Assembly: GCF_024171735.1 (NCBI RefSeq)
Contig: NZ_JAMTCH010000004.1
Span: 372,001-436,000 of the forward strand
Direction: 5' to 3'
DNA length: 64,000 nucleotides
From: Prauserella alba
GTDB lineage: Bacteria; Actinomycetota; Actinomycetes; Mycobacteriales; Pseudonocardiaceae
The notes under the pieces: model-generated
What the model saw: only the letters and a program-made list of their open reading frames with translations
Told to the model about the DNA's origin: nothing
The model's database searches: none
In this document: one piece after another, positions 1 to 9,207 of the stretch
How the letters are laid out: every line of letters begins with the position of its first letter
Numbering within the stretch: the stretch's first letter is position 1
Translations under genes and position numbers: made by a program

Positions 1-76
1 CGTGCGCACCGGTTCCCGGTAGTGGAAACCGGCTTCGGCCATCCGCCGGGCGCGGTGCTCGATAGCATCGCCGCCC

Positions 77-682
77 ATGACCGTGATCGTCACCGTCGCT
101 CTCGCGTTCATCGGATACCTGGCCACCTACCTCAACGGCGTGCGGTTGGCACAACGCAACGAGCGACTGGCCAGGGTGAACCGCCAGCTGAGCGATTTCT
201 ACGGACCCCTCGTGGCGCTCACCGAGTCGAACAAGCGGATCTTCGAGGCGTTCGTGGAACAGAACGCCCGGCCGGGAGGCGTGTCGATCTTCGAGGCCGA
301 CACGCCTCCGACGGAGGCCGAACTCCGCGACTGGCGGTTGTGGGTGACCACCGTGTTCCTGCCCAACGTGCAGGCCATGCGCGATCTGGTCGTCACCCAC
401 GCCGACCTGCTGCTGGACGACGAGATGCCGCCGTTGCTGCTGAACCTGTGCGCACACGTGTCGGGCTACGAGATCACCGCCGCTCGCTGGGCGCAGGGTG
501 ACTATGCACAGCACCAGTCGGTCGTGTTCTTCCCCGGTGACGAGGTCCGCACCTATGCGATCGACGGCTTCGACAGGTTGAAGTGGGAACAGATCCGGCT
601 GATGGGACGCCGCCGCCGTGCCCGGGAGAAACGCCGCGAACAGCGACGCAAGCGGTCCCGCGCGACGACGACCGGCACATGA
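77..682 (+). CDS. Hypothetical membrane-anchored protein
   Basis: The 201-residue product is not recognised. It opens with one hydrophobic segment (about residues 2-17), followed by a mostly helical cytoplasmic part that includes an LSDFYGPL-like stretch. The last 25 residues are almost entirely Arg, Lys and Glu, which suggests contact with nucleic acid or phospholipid, though this is only inference. The ATG at 77 has no good Shine-Dalgarno, but it places the membrane segment at the N terminus. A further upstream start cannot be excluded, because the window begins 76 bases before it. The next gene on the same strand starts about 90 bases downstream. Confidence 0.6.
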   Translation: MTVIVTVALAFIGYLATYLNGVRLAQRNERLARVNRQLSDFYGPLVALTESNKRIFEAFVEQNARPGGVSIFEADTPPTEAELRDWRLWVTTVFLPNVQAMRDLVVTHADLLLDDEMPPLLLNLCAHVSGYEITAARWAQGDYAQHQSVVFFPGDEVRTYAIDGFDRLKWEQIRLMGRRRRAREKRREQRRKRSRATTTGT

Positions 683-760
683 CCACGGCGGGTGGCGCGG
701 ACGAGCAGATCCCCTCACCGGCAATGCTGCGAGCGAGCCCGGCGGGACGGTGTCCGCCGG

Positions 761-766
761 TACGCT
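761..766 (+). promoter_or_regulatory. Leaderless -10 hexamer for CPBP gene
   Basis: TACGCT ends 7 bases before the GTG at 774. The same TANNNT-N6/7-start arrangement recurs before the genes at 10464, 19024, 28584 and 61094. No convincing -35 is seen. Confidence 0.45.
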
Positions 767-773
767 CGCACGC

Positions 774-1454
774 GTGCTGACCGACGATGCGATGCCGGTC
801 GCCCGCCGCGACTCGCCGTCCGCGGCGTATCGGGCCTACCTGGCGTCGGAGTTCCTGGCGCTGTTCTTCGGTGTCGTCGCCGCGTTCGCGATGCTGGCCG
901 GCGGTGTCAGCCCCGTTCCGTTCCTGGTCGTGCTCGGTGTCGCCGGCGTGGCCTATCTGCTGCGCGTGGGTGAGTTCGACCGCCGTGACCTGTGGCGGGC
1001 CTCGGCGGTGCGCACTCACCTCCCGTCGATCCTCGGCCTGTGGGCGGTCGCGTGCGTGGTCGCCGTGGCCGGGGTGGCGGTGTTCCTGCCGGGCGACCTG
1101 TTCTCGCTGCCGCGCGAGGAGCCCGTCACGTGGGCGATCGTCGCGGTGGGCTATCCCGTGCTGAGCGTGTACCCGCAGGAATTGATCTTCCGTGCGTTCC
1201 TGTTCCGCCGCTACCGGCCCGTGTTCGGCTCGGGCGCAGGGATGATCGTGGCGAGCGCCGCCGCGTTCGGCTTCGCCCACATCATCTTCGGCAATCTGTT
1301 CGCCGTGCTCGCGACGACCGCAGGCGGCGTGCTGTTCGCGTGGCGGTACGCGCGCACCCGCTCACTGCTGGCCGTCTCGATCGAGCACGGACTCTACGGT
1401 GTCCTGCTGTTCACCGTCGGACTCGGCCGCTTCGTCTACCACGGTGCCGGCTGA
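774..1454 (+). CDS. CPBP family intramembrane metalloprotease
   Basis: This 226-residue polytopic membrane protein has the CPBP/CAAX-protease signature: an E-x3-R motif (ELIFRAFLFRR), a second block FGFAHIIFG with the metal-binding His, and a third C-terminal block around EHGLYG. Family members are type II CAAX prenyl endopeptidases, bacteriocin-immunity proteins or MroQ-like proteases; the substrate here is unknown. I chose the GTG at 774 because a TACGCT -10 hexamer (761-766) ends 7 bases upstream, an arrangement typical of leaderless actinobacterial transcripts. ATG 792 is the alternative start. An open frame extends further upstream but lacks sensible protein features. Confidence 0.85.
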   Translation: MLTDDAMPVARRDSPSAAYRAYLASEFLALFFGVVAAFAMLAGGVSPVPFLVVLGVAGVAYLLRVGEFDRRDLWRASAVRTHLPSILGLWAVACVVAVAGVAVFLPGDLFSLPREEPVTWAIVAVGYPVLSVYPQELIFRAFLFRRYRPVFGSGAGMIVASAAAFGFAHIIFGNLFAVLATTAGGVLFAWRYARTRSLLAVSIEHGLYGVLLFTVGLGRFVYHGAG

Positions 1455-1548
1455 CCCGTCCGAAACCACGGTCCGTCCGGACACGCGTGTCGCCCGCTGC
1501 CGTCACGGATGCCGGCGGGACCGTGCCGGCGCAGGGCACGGACGCCTC

Positions 1549-3120
1549 CTAGCCGAGTTGGAGGGCGAGGTAGAGGTCGACGCGGTCCGCGAAGCGTGCC
1601 AGGTCCTTGCCCGTGATCTCCTCGATCCGGCCGATGCGGTACCGCAGCGTGTTGACATGGATGTGCAGCTGCGCAGCCGCTTTGGCCCAGGAACCCGAGG
1701 TCTCCAGGAACAGCCACAGGGTGTGCACGAGGTCCGACTGGTGCCGCGCATCGTAGGCACGCAGGTCCCGCAGCAGCCGTTCGTGGAAGGAACTGCGCAG
1801 CTCGTCGGGCAACGCCGCGAGCAGCAGCGCGTGCGAGGACACCTCGTCGCCCGCCACTACCCGGACGCCGCCGCCGGAGCCGGGCTCGCGCCCGAGCCGG
1901 TGCTCGGCGAGCAAACGGGCGTGCCGGGCTTCCTCGATCGTCGAACGAAGCCGATCGGCGGGCGCCACACTGCTCACCCCGAGCGTCAACCGTCGCTGGC
2001 CGAGTGCCGGTTCGACGGCGGCGAGCTTGGCCCGCAGCGCGTCGACGATCTCCTGCTGGGCGGATGCGTGGGCGGCCAGCAGGGCCACCGTGTCCGCACC
2101 CGCGGAGCCGATCAGCGTCGTGGGCGCCAGTTCATCGCCGATCTCGGCCAGCAGTGCGGCGGCCAGCCCCGCGTCCTCCCCTGCCCGACAGGCGAGCACC
2201 CACACCGGCACCGCGGGATCGTGTCCGAGGGTCCCGAGCCGAGAAGCGATCTCGGCGGGCGGTGCCGAGGTGTCGAGCACCATCCGCAGGAGCATGTCGG
2301 TTCCCTGGCGGGCGACCCGGCGGCCCTCGTCCAGCCGGGCGCGAAGTAGCGCGACGGCCGTCCCGAGCTCACCGACCACCGCCTCCTGTCCGGCGGAGAA
2401 CCCGCGGTGGTCGGCGCCGAGCACGACGAACCACTGCGCTGCCCTGCTGCCGGTGTCCGGTCCGGCAGCGGTGACCGAGTAGGTGGTGCCACCGTCACCG
2501 ACGGTGAAGCTCGCGGGTACTCGCTCGGTCCGGATGAAGCGGCGTACCGCGTCGCGCCGGGCGGGCTCCGGCAGGTCGTCGACGTCCTGTCCGCCCGGGC
2601 TCGCCGCCGCGATGCTCCGGCCCGTCGTGGACAGCACCCAGCACTCGGTGCCGAGTTCGGCCGCCGCGGAGCGCAGTACCTCCCCGAGATCCGCGCCCTC
2701 TGCCACGTCCGCGACGAGGCGCCGCGACCGTCCGAGCATGCCGGTGCGTTCCGCGGTCACGCCGAGCACCACGCGGTCGGAGATCTCCGCGAAGCTCACG
2801 TCCAGCGGGACCTCGATCAGGGGAAGATCGTGCCGTCCGCACGCCTCGATCAGGTCGGGTGGAGCGGCCCCGAGCCGAGCGGTTCCGGAGATCAGACCGG
2901 CGACCCCGGCATCGACGAGCGCGGCGACGAAGGTTTCCGAATCGGAGGCCGACTCGTGCCACATCAGCCCGGTCAGCACAACCTCGCCACCGGACAGGTA
3001 GCGCCGTGGGTCGCGCAGGTCGGTCGTGTACACCCAGCGGACGACGCGGTCGAGCCCGGCCTCCCCGGTCAGCAGCTCCAGCCGCAGATCGGGGTCGTCG
3101 AGAAGAGTGCGAAGCAGCAT
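1549..3120 (-). CDS. pucR: PucR family transcriptional regulator of purine catabolism
   Basis: The 523-residue protein has the PucR layout. The N-terminal ligand-sensing PucR domain (about 1-125, with the YTTDLRDPRRYLSGGEVVLTG region) is followed by a central CdaR GGDEF-like domain. The C-terminal PucR-type HTH (about 455-515, around AAAQLHIHVNTLRYRIGRIEE) is intact. PucR in Bacillus controls uptake and degradation of purines in response to nitrogen availability. Here it is divergent from the xanthine dehydrogenase operon (160 bp apart), which supports regulation of xdh, deaminase and permease. ATG 3120 is preceded by GGGAGG at 5 bases. Confidence 0.92.
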   Translation of the reverse strand: MLLRTLLDDPDLRLELLTGEAGLDRVVRWVYTTDLRDPRRYLSGGEVVLTGLMWHESASDSETFVAALVDAGVAGLISGTARLGAAPPDLIEACGRHDLPLIEVPLDVSFAEISDRVVLGVTAERTGMLGRSRRLVADVAEGADLGEVLRSAAAELGTECWVLSTTGRSIAAASPGGQDVDDLPEPARRDAVRRFIRTERVPASFTVGDGGTTYSVTAAGPDTGSRAAQWFVVLGADHRGFSAGQEAVVGELGTAVALLRARLDEGRRVARQGTDMLLRMVLDTSAPPAEIASRLGTLGHDPAVPVWVLACRAGEDAGLAAALLAEIGDELAPTTLIGSAGADTVALLAAHASAQQEIVDALRAKLAAVEPALGQRRLTLGVSSVAPADRLRSTIEEARHARLLAEHRLGREPGSGGGVRVVAGDEVSSHALLLAALPDELRSSFHERLLRDLRAYDARHQSDLVHTLWLFLETSGSWAKAAAQLHIHVNTLRYRIGRIEEITGKDLARFADRVDLYLALQLG

Positions 3121-3266
3121 CGAGCACCTCCCTGGGCAGGTCGCGCAGGCTGCGCCTGTAGGAATCTACGATAGCCAGGTCGCCCGTGGCCGATGTTTTC
3201 GTCGGATCAACCGCTATCGCCGCGCCTCTCGTCGGCTGTGTACTGGGTCACAGCAATCCGAACGCT
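3121..3266. promoter_or_regulatory. Divergent pucR/xdh regulatory region
   Basis: This short region drives both pucR (minus) and the xdh operon (plus). A TAGATT hexamer on the minus strand (3167-3162) could be the pucR -10. A small GTAG-GAAT-CTAC dyad (3158-3169) overlaps it and is a candidate autoregulatory site. This assignment is inference from position only. Confidence 0.35.
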
Positions 3267-3280
3267 AGGAGGCGCAGGAC

Positions 3281-4162
3281 GTGGACTTTATCCGCGCCGC
3301 ATCATTGGACGATGCGCTGGCCATCAAGGCGCAGCGACCGGACATCACCCCGATCGCAGGCGGCACCGATCTCATGGTGGGGATCAACTTCGACCACACC
3401 CGCCCGAGCGGGCTGCTCGACCTGACCTCGGTGCCCGAGCTGGCCGAGTGGTCCGAATCGAGCGGCGTGATCCGCCTCGGCGCGGGGGTGCCCTACGCGC
3501 GAATCATCAGCGAACTCGGCGAGCACCTGCCGGGCCTCGCGATGGCCGCGCGAACGGTCGCGTCGCCACAGATCCGCAACCGTGGCACGGTCGGCGGCAA
3601 TCTCGCGACCGCGTCTCCGTCCGGCGACGCCCACCCGGCCCTGCTGGCCTGTGGCGCAGAAGTCGAGCTGGCATCGGTCCGCGGCACCAGGCGGATGCCG
3701 GTCGCCGAGTTCTTCACCAGCGTCAAGCGCAACGCGGCCGAGCCGGACGAGCTGGTCACCGCGGTGCACCTCGCCCGTGCCACCGGCCCGCAGCAGTTCG
3801 CGAAGGTCGGCACCCGCAACGCGATGGTGATCTCGGTGTGCGCGTTCTCCGTGGCGCTGCACCCCGAACGCGCCGAGGTCGGCACGGGTTTCGGATCCGC
3901 AGCACCGACTCCGCGCAGGGCCGCCGACGCCGAGGAGTTCCTCTCCGGCGAACTGACCTCACGGGGGATGTGGGACGACCCGCGACCGTTGCCGGACACG
4001 GTGATCACGAGGTTCGGAGAGCTGGTCGCGGCGGCCGCCGCACCGATCGACGACGTGCGGGGCACGGCGTCCTATCGCAGGCACGCACTCGGCGTCCTCG
4101 CACGGCGCACGGCCGGCTGGACCTGGGACGAGTACTTGACCGGGAGGCAGACATGCGCCTGA
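3281..4162 (+). CDS. Xanthine dehydrogenase FAD-binding subunit
   Basis: This 293-residue CoxM/XdhB-type flavoprotein is the medium subunit of a molybdenum hydroxylase. It passes electrons from the Fe-S subunit to FAD and on to NAD or another acceptor. The FAD-binding loops are visible as PIAGGTDLM (about 27-35) and RNRGTVGGNLATASPSGD (about 99-116). The C-terminal CO dehydrogenase flavoprotein domain follows, with RMPVAEFF and a degenerate core. GTG 3281 has AGGAGG about 9 bases upstream. It is the first gene of an operon, and its last 10 bases overlap the Fe-S subunit gene. Confidence 0.93.
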   Translation: MDFIRAASLDDALAIKAQRPDITPIAGGTDLMVGINFDHTRPSGLLDLTSVPELAEWSESSGVIRLGAGVPYARIISELGEHLPGLAMAARTVASPQIRNRGTVGGNLATASPSGDAHPALLACGAEVELASVRGTRRMPVAEFFTSVKRNAAEPDELVTAVHLARATGPQQFAKVGTRNAMVISVCAFSVALHPERAEVGTGFGSAAPTPRRAADAEEFLSGELTSRGMWDDPRPLPDTVITRFGELVAAAAAPIDDVRGTASYRRHALGVLARRTAGWTWDEYLTGRQTCA

Positions 4163-4623
4163 ACCTGACCGTGAACGGCAAGCTCTACGAGACGGACGAG
4201 GTGTGGGAAGGGGAGAGTCTGCTCCACACCCTGCGCGAGCGACTCGGCCTCCCCGGTTCGAAGAACGCGTGTGAGCAGGGGGAATGCGGTTCGTGCACCG
4301 TGTACCTGGACGACGTGCCGGTGTGCTCGTGCATGGTCGCCGCCGGGCAGGCGGAGGGGTGTTCGGTGCGCACGGTCGAGGGGCTGGCCGACGGTGAGCG
4401 GCTCGACACCGTCCAGCAGTCCTTTCTGGATGCCGGCGCCGTGCAATGTGGATTCTGCACGCCCGGCCTGCTGGTGCAGGCCCACGACCTCATCGAACGC
4501 AACCCGGAGCCGACCGACGCGGAGATCCGCGAATCGCTGGCCGGCAATCTCTGCCGCTGCACCGGCTACGAGAAGATCATGGACGCGGTGCGGCTCGCCG
4601 CGCAGCGGAAGGCGGTGTCATGA
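4153..4623 (+). CDS. Xanthine dehydrogenase [2Fe-2S] subunit
   Basis: This 156-residue small subunit carries two [2Fe-2S] clusters. The plant-ferredoxin-type cluster is bound by CEQGECGSC with a following Cys near residue 60 (VPVCSC). The second, helical cluster domain is bound by CGFCTPG and CRCTGY. It relays electrons from the molybdenum site to the FAD subunit. ATG 4153, with GGGAGGC upstream, overlaps the preceding gene, and its TGA overlaps the next ATG (ATGA). A much longer open frame runs upstream but is only a shadow of the FAD subunit. Confidence 0.94.
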   Translation: MRLNLTVNGKLYETDEVWEGESLLHTLRERLGLPGSKNACEQGECGSCTVYLDDVPVCSCMVAAGQAEGCSVRTVEGLADGERLDTVQQSFLDAGAVQCGFCTPGLLVQAHDLIERNPEPTDAEIRESLAGNLCRCTGYEKIMDAVRLAAQRKAVS

Positions 4624-6962
4624 GCGCTCACGTCAACGCACCGAGCAGGACATCTCAGGACCTCAGCGAGTCGATCACCGGCGGGGTCGGTGAGTCCCCG
4701 TCCCGCCCGGACGGCAACCTGAAGGTACGCGGCGACTACGCCTACTCCTCGGACCTCGGGGCCGAGGACATGTTGTGGGGCGCGACCCTGCGCAGCCCGC
4801 ACCCGTACGCGCGGATCACCGGTATCGACGTCGGGCCGGCGCTCGCACATCCCGGCGTGTACGCGGTGCTCACCCACGAGGACGTACCCGGTGACAACCG
4901 CTACGGACTCAAGATCGTCGACCAGCCGGTGCTCGCCGAGGACGTCGTGCGGTTCCGGGGCGAGCCGGTCGCACTGGTGGCCGCCGACGATCCGGAGACC
5001 GCTCGCCGGGCGCTGGAGTTGATCGCGGTCGACTACCAGGTGCTCGAACCGGTCACCGATCCGAAACGCGCTGCGCACGACCCGGCACTGCCGAAGCTGC
5101 ACCCCGACTCGGGGTGCGAGAACAATCTGGTCCGTTACCAGCCGATCGTCCGAGGCCGGCAGGACGTGCGTGCGGACGTCGTCGTGTCCGGCACCTACAC
5201 GCTCGGCATGCAGGACCAGGCGTTCCTCGGGCCGGAATCGGGCTTGGCGATCCCGGCCGAGGACGGCGGGGTCGAGGTGTTCCTCGCGACCCAGGACCTG
5301 CATTCGGACCGGAAGCAGACCGCGCGGGCCCTCGGCCTGCCGCCGGACAAGGTCCGGATGACGATGTCCGGTGTCGGCGGCGCCTTCGGCGGTCGGGAGG
5401 ACCTCTCGATCCAGGCCCACGTGTGCATGCTGGCTATGCACACCGGCAAGCCGGTGAAGATGGTGTACAACCGGGAGGAATCGTTCTACGGCCATGTGCA
5501 CCGGCACCCGGCGGAGATGTACTTCGAGCACGGTGCCACCCGCGACGGCGAGCTGGTCTACGTCAAGGCCCGGATGTACTTCGACGGCGGTGCCTACGCG
5601 TCCAAGACCCCGGTCGTCGTCGGCAACGCCACGACCCTGGGAACCGGCCCGTACGAGGTCCCCAATGTGGACATCGCGGGGTGGGGCGTGTACACGAACA
5701 ATCCACCGTGCGGGGCGATGCGCGGGCTCGGCGCCGTCCAGCCGGCGTTCGCCTACGAGGCGCAGATGGACAAGCTGGCCAGGGCCCTCGACATGGATCC
5801 GGTGGAGTTGCGGCAACGTAACGCCGTGGAACAGGGCTCCGTGCTGCACACGGGGCAGCAACTGGACTATCCGGCACCGGTGGGCGAGCTGCTCGAGCGC
5901 GCTCGGAAGCTGCCGATGCCCCCGGAACGGGACCCGGCTGCCGAGCCGGACATCCGGGACCTTCCCGGTGGCGCTGCCAACACCACGCACGGCGAGGACA
6001 TCGCACGCGGGGTCGGTTATGCCGCGATCATCAAGAACGTTTCGTATGCGGAGGGAGCCGACGACTACTCGACCGCGAGGGCGAGCCTGCAGGCTGTCGG
6101 CGGCGAGGCGGTGGCGATGGTGCACACCGCTGCCGCGGAGGTCGGCCAGGGCCTGGTCACCGTGCAGCAGCAGATCGCCCGAACCGAACTGGGGGTCGAG
6201 AGGGTGAACATCCACCCGAACGACACCAGCGTCGGCGAAGCCGGGTCCAGCTCGGCGTCCCGCCAGACCTACATCACCGGTGGCGCGGTCAAGGCCGCGT
6301 GCGAAGCGGTGCGGGAGACGCTGTTCGAGCGGGCCGCGGCCAAGCTCGGTCACACCCCGCCGGATCTCGCGGTCGTCGACGGGAAGCTCGTCTCCGACTC
6401 GCACGGCGTGCTCGCGGACGTGGTGGAGATCCTCGGCGACGAGGTCATCGAGTGCACGAGGGAGTATCACCACCGCCCGACCTACCCGCTCGACCCGGAG
6501 ACAGGGCAGAGCGAACTGGTACACGTGCAGCACGCTTTCTCCGTCCACCGCGCCGTGGTGGACGTGGACACCCAACTCGGCCTGGTCAAGGTCGTGGCGT
6601 TGGACTGCGTGCAGGATGTCGGCAAGGCGGTCAACCCGGATGCGATCGTCGGCCAGATCCAGGGAGGCGCCACCCAAGGGATGGGGCTCGCCGTGATGGA
6701 GGAGATCCAGGTTTCCGACGGCCTCATCCGCAATCCCTCGTTCACCGATTACCTCATCCCGACCATTCTCGACACCCCGCCGATGAAGGTCGACATCCTC
6801 GAGCGCGGGGATCCGCACGCCCCGTACGGCGTCCGCGGCGTCGGTGAGCCCCCGACCATCTCCGCAGGTCCCGCGGTGCTCGCCGCGATCAGGGCGGCCA
6901 CCGGCCTCGACCTGACCCACGCCCCTGCCGGCCCTGACCACATCACCGGCACTGCGGGTTGA
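4620..6962 (+). CDS. Xanthine dehydrogenase molybdopterin-binding subunit
   Basis: The 780-residue catalytic subunit of a xanthine/hypoxanthine dehydrogenase has the aldehyde oxidase/xanthine dehydrogenase a/b hammerhead domain (about 30-145). The molybdopterin-binding domain follows, with GVGGAFGGRE, MRGLGAVQ, AAAEVGQGL and the C-terminal VGEPPTISAGPAVLAAI containing the expected active-site Glu (GVGEPP). It oxidises hypoxanthine and xanthine to urate. No XdhC-type cofactor-sulfuration chaperone is encoded beside it in this window. The start ATG overlaps the stop of the Fe-S gene. Confidence 0.94.
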   Translation: MSAHVNAPSRTSQDLSESITGGVGESPSRPDGNLKVRGDYAYSSDLGAEDMLWGATLRSPHPYARITGIDVGPALAHPGVYAVLTHEDVPGDNRYGLKIVDQPVLAEDVVRFRGEPVALVAADDPETARRALELIAVDYQVLEPVTDPKRAAHDPALPKLHPDSGCENNLVRYQPIVRGRQDVRADVVVSGTYTLGMQDQAFLGPESGLAIPAEDGGVEVFLATQDLHSDRKQTARALGLPPDKVRMTMSGVGGAFGGREDLSIQAHVCMLAMHTGKPVKMVYNREESFYGHVHRHPAEMYFEHGATRDGELVYVKARMYFDGGAYASKTPVVVGNATTLGTGPYEVPNVDIAGWGVYTNNPPCGAMRGLGAVQPAFAYEAQMDKLARALDMDPVELRQRNAVEQGSVLHTGQQLDYPAPVGELLERARKLPMPPERDPAAEPDIRDLPGGAANTTHGEDIARGVGYAAIIKNVSYAEGADDYSTARASLQAVGGEAVAMVHTAAAEVGQGLVTVQQQIARTELGVERVNIHPNDTSVGEAGSSSASRQTYITGGAVKAACEAVRETLFERAAAKLGHTPPDLAVVDGKLVSDSHGVLADVVEILGDEVIECTREYHHRPTYPLDPETGQSELVHVQHAFSVHRAVVDVDTQLGLVKVVALDCVQDVGKAVNPDAIVGQIQGGATQGMGLAVMEEIQVSDGLIRNPSFTDYLIPTILDTPPMKVDILERGDPHAPYGVRGVGEPPTISAGPAVLAAIRAATGLDLTHAPAGPDHITGTAG

Positions 6963-7004
6963 TCGCCGCCGGCCTTCCGGCACGGACGAAAGGACGAACC
7001 ACGC

Positions 7005-7499
7005 ATGACCCTGTCCACACCGGACCTGGATCTCGAACGCGCCTGGATGACCGAGGCGATCCGGCTCGCCACCGACAGCGTGAGAAACGGCGGAGGGCCC
7101 TTCGGAGCCGTCGTCGTTCGGGAACGCGAGATCGTCGCGACCGGAAACAACCAGGTGACCGCCACATTGGATCCCACGGCGCACGCCGAGGTGACGGCGA
7201 TGCGTAACGCCTGCCGTGAACTCGGCACCTTCAGTCTCGCCGGCTGCGTCCTGGTGACCTCGTGCGAACCGTGCCCGATGTGCCTTTCCTCGGCTCTCTG
7301 GGCGCGGTTCGACCGAATCGTGTTCGCCGCGGACCGCGACGACGCCGCCGCGGGCGGCTTCGACGACAGGGCCTTCTACCAGCTCTTCGAGAAGAACCCC
7401 GAAGGCACCTGGCCGATCACGATGGACCGGATCGAGATGCCCAACCGCACCGAACCCTTCGACACCTGGCTGACCAAGCCGGACCGGATCGAGTACTGA
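7005..7499 (+). CDS. Guanine deaminase (CMP/dCMP deaminase fold)
   Basis: This 164-residue zinc deaminase has the HAE motif (HAEVTAM, about residue 65) and the PCPMC motif (about 92-96) that ligate zinc and supply the catalytic Glu. Its length and the C-terminal FEKNPEGTWP...FDTWL region match Bacillus GuaD-type guanine deaminases (about 156 residues), not tRNA adenosine or cytosine deaminases. It would convert guanine to xanthine, the substrate of the dehydrogenase encoded immediately upstream. ATG 7005 lies 42 bases after the xdh stop, with GAAAGGA in the gap. Confidence 0.88.
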   Translation: MTLSTPDLDLERAWMTEAIRLATDSVRNGGGPFGAVVVREREIVATGNNQVTATLDPTAHAEVTAMRNACRELGTFSLAGCVLVTSCEPCPMCLSSALWARFDRIVFAADRDDAAAGGFDDRAFYQLFEKNPEGTWPITMDRIEMPNRTEPFDTWLTKPDRIEY

Positions 7500-7506
7500 T
7501 CCGCTT

Positions 7507-7544
7507 CGGGTAGTGGCGCCGCGACCGGGCCGCGCCACTACCCG
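7507..7544 (+). terminator. Intrinsic terminator after xdh-deaminase operon
   Basis: A perfect 13-bp stem (7507-7519 with 7532-7544) and 12-base loop begin 8 bases after the deaminase stop. There is no long U tract, as is usual in actinomycetes. Confidence 0.75.
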
Positions 7545-7696
7545 ACAGGCCGACCCCGTGCCGAGCGGCGATCGCCGCTGGGCGGGAGAACCACGGCCAA
7601 TCGACGGACGGTGAGTCTCGCCAGCACCGATCCGCACTTCGAAACGCCCAGCAGTCCTGACAGGCCGAACGCGCCTGTCGGAGGGCGCCCACCGGC

Positions 7697-9175
7697 ATGG
7701 GAGAACTCATGACTCAACTGCGCACGGATACTGCGGGATCCGGAGGGCCCGGCGATTCGCCCGAGGCCCGGTCCCCGCTCGACCGATTCTTCAAGATATC
7801 AGCCCGCGGCTCCACGGTGTCCCGTGAGCTGCGGGGCGGACTCACGACGTTCGTCGCGATGGCGTACATCGTCATCCTCAACCCGCTGATTCTCGGCTCG
7901 TCCGCCGACATCACCGGGCGAGAACTGTCCACTGCGGAGCTGACCACAGCCACCGCCTTCACGGCGGCGTTCGCGACGATCCTGATGGGCGTCGTGGGTA
8001 ACGCACCCCTGGCACTGGCTTCAGGTCTCGGGGTGAACGCGATCGTGGCGTTCACGATCGCGCCGGCGATGACCTGGGAGCAGGCCTTCGGTTTGGTGGT
8101 GCTGGAGGGCATCTGCATCATCATCATGGCGGCCAGCGGGCTGCGGCAGAAGATCATCGATGCCATCCCGGACGCGCTGAAGACGTCGCTGACCGTCGGG
8201 ATCGGACTCTATATCGCGCTGATCGGCCTGGTGCAGGCCGGTTTCGTGACGCGCAACCCGGACGCGGCGAACACGACGGTGCCTGTCGGCATGGGTAACG
8301 GCGGCACCCTGCAGGGCTGGCCCATCACCGTGTTCTGCGTGACGCTGCTGCTGATGGTCGTCCTGGTGGCGCGCAAGGTTTCCGGAGCCATCCTGATCAG
8401 CATCGCGACCGGGACGGTGCTCGGCGTCGTGGTCAACTACGCGTTCGGGCTCACCGAGCGGGACTGGGGGTTGATTCAACCGAACCTGCCGGACACCCTG
8501 GTGGCTGCACCCGACTTCGGGCTCTTCGGCGATGTCGACCTCTTCGGCGGCTTCGCCGCAGCGGGCGGTATCGCAGCCACGATGTTCCTGTTCACACTGG
8601 TGCTTTCCGGATTCTTCGACGCCATGGGCACGATCACCAGTGTGGGCAACCAGGCGGGACTGGTCTCCGACGGCAAGGTGATCGGCATGGGCCGCATTCT
8701 CACCTCGGACGGGATCGCCGCTACGGCAGGCGGCATCACGGGTTCGTCGCCGAACACGGTGTTCATCGAATCCGCCGCGGGCGTGGGCGAGGGAGCGCGC
8801 ACCGGATTGGCCAGCGTAGTGACGGGCGGCCTGTTCCTGGTCGCGCTGTTGTTCACGCCGTTCGTGTCGGTGGTGCCAGCGCAGGCGGCCGCGCCCGCTC
8901 TCGTCATCGTCGGCGGGATGATGATGGCCCAGTGCACGAAACTGCCATGGGACGACCCGGACTACACCATTCCGATGTTCGTGACCATCGCGCTGATCCC
9001 GTACACGTACGTGATCACCAACGGCGTCGGGGCCGGCATCATCGCCTTCGCGGTGATCAAGCTGGCGAGGGGGAAGTTCAGGGAAATCGGCTGGCTGGTC
9101 GGGATCCTGGCGATCGTGTTCGCGATCTACTTCGGCATCGACGCGATCGAATCCCTGTTCGGAGTGGCTGAGTGA
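7697..9175 (+). CDS. NCS2/AzgA-type purine permease
   Basis: This 492-residue polytopic transporter resembles the AzgA-like branch of the nucleobase:cation symporter-2 family (hypoxanthine/guanine/adenine uptake). It shows RELRGGLTTFVAMAYIVILNP near the N terminus, the ASGLGVNAIVAFT motif, and the late conserved GSSPNTVFIESAAGVGEGARTG block. Roughly 12 hydrophobic segments can be counted. It lies behind the xdh operon's terminator, so it probably has its own promoter, and it would feed purines to the deaminase and dehydrogenase. ATG 7709 is an alternative start with a closer Shine-Dalgarno. Confidence 0.92.
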   Translation: MGELMTQLRTDTAGSGGPGDSPEARSPLDRFFKISARGSTVSRELRGGLTTFVAMAYIVILNPLILGSSADITGRELSTAELTTATAFTAAFATILMGVVGNAPLALASGLGVNAIVAFTIAPAMTWEQAFGLVVLEGICIIIMAASGLRQKIIDAIPDALKTSLTVGIGLYIALIGLVQAGFVTRNPDAANTTVPVGMGNGGTLQGWPITVFCVTLLLMVVLVARKVSGAILISIATGTVLGVVVNYAFGLTERDWGLIQPNLPDTLVAAPDFGLFGDVDLFGGFAAAGGIAATMFLFTLVLSGFFDAMGTITSVGNQAGLVSDGKVIGMGRILTSDGIAATAGGITGSSPNTVFIESAAGVGEGARTGLASVVTGGLFLVALLFTPFVSVVPAQAAAPALVIVGGMMMAQCTKLPWDDPDYTIPMFVTIALIPYTYVITNGVGAGIIAFAVIKLARGKFREIGWLVGILAIVFAIYFGIDAIESLFGVAE

Positions 9176-9207
9176 CCATGCACATCGGACACGGAAAGGA
9201 GCGATAG

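Noticed and set aside
1471-1482. GTCCG-NN-CGGAC core between convergent genes as a fourth C1-regulon site
   Set aside because: The outer bases do not match and it is not in a promoter region; kept as a caution against over-reading the motif.
4566-7637. 1023-residue open frame on the minus strand
   Set aside because: It is antisense to the xdh and guanine-deaminase genes, has His/Arg/Gly-rich composition without domains, and exists because high-GC sequence lacks stop codons.
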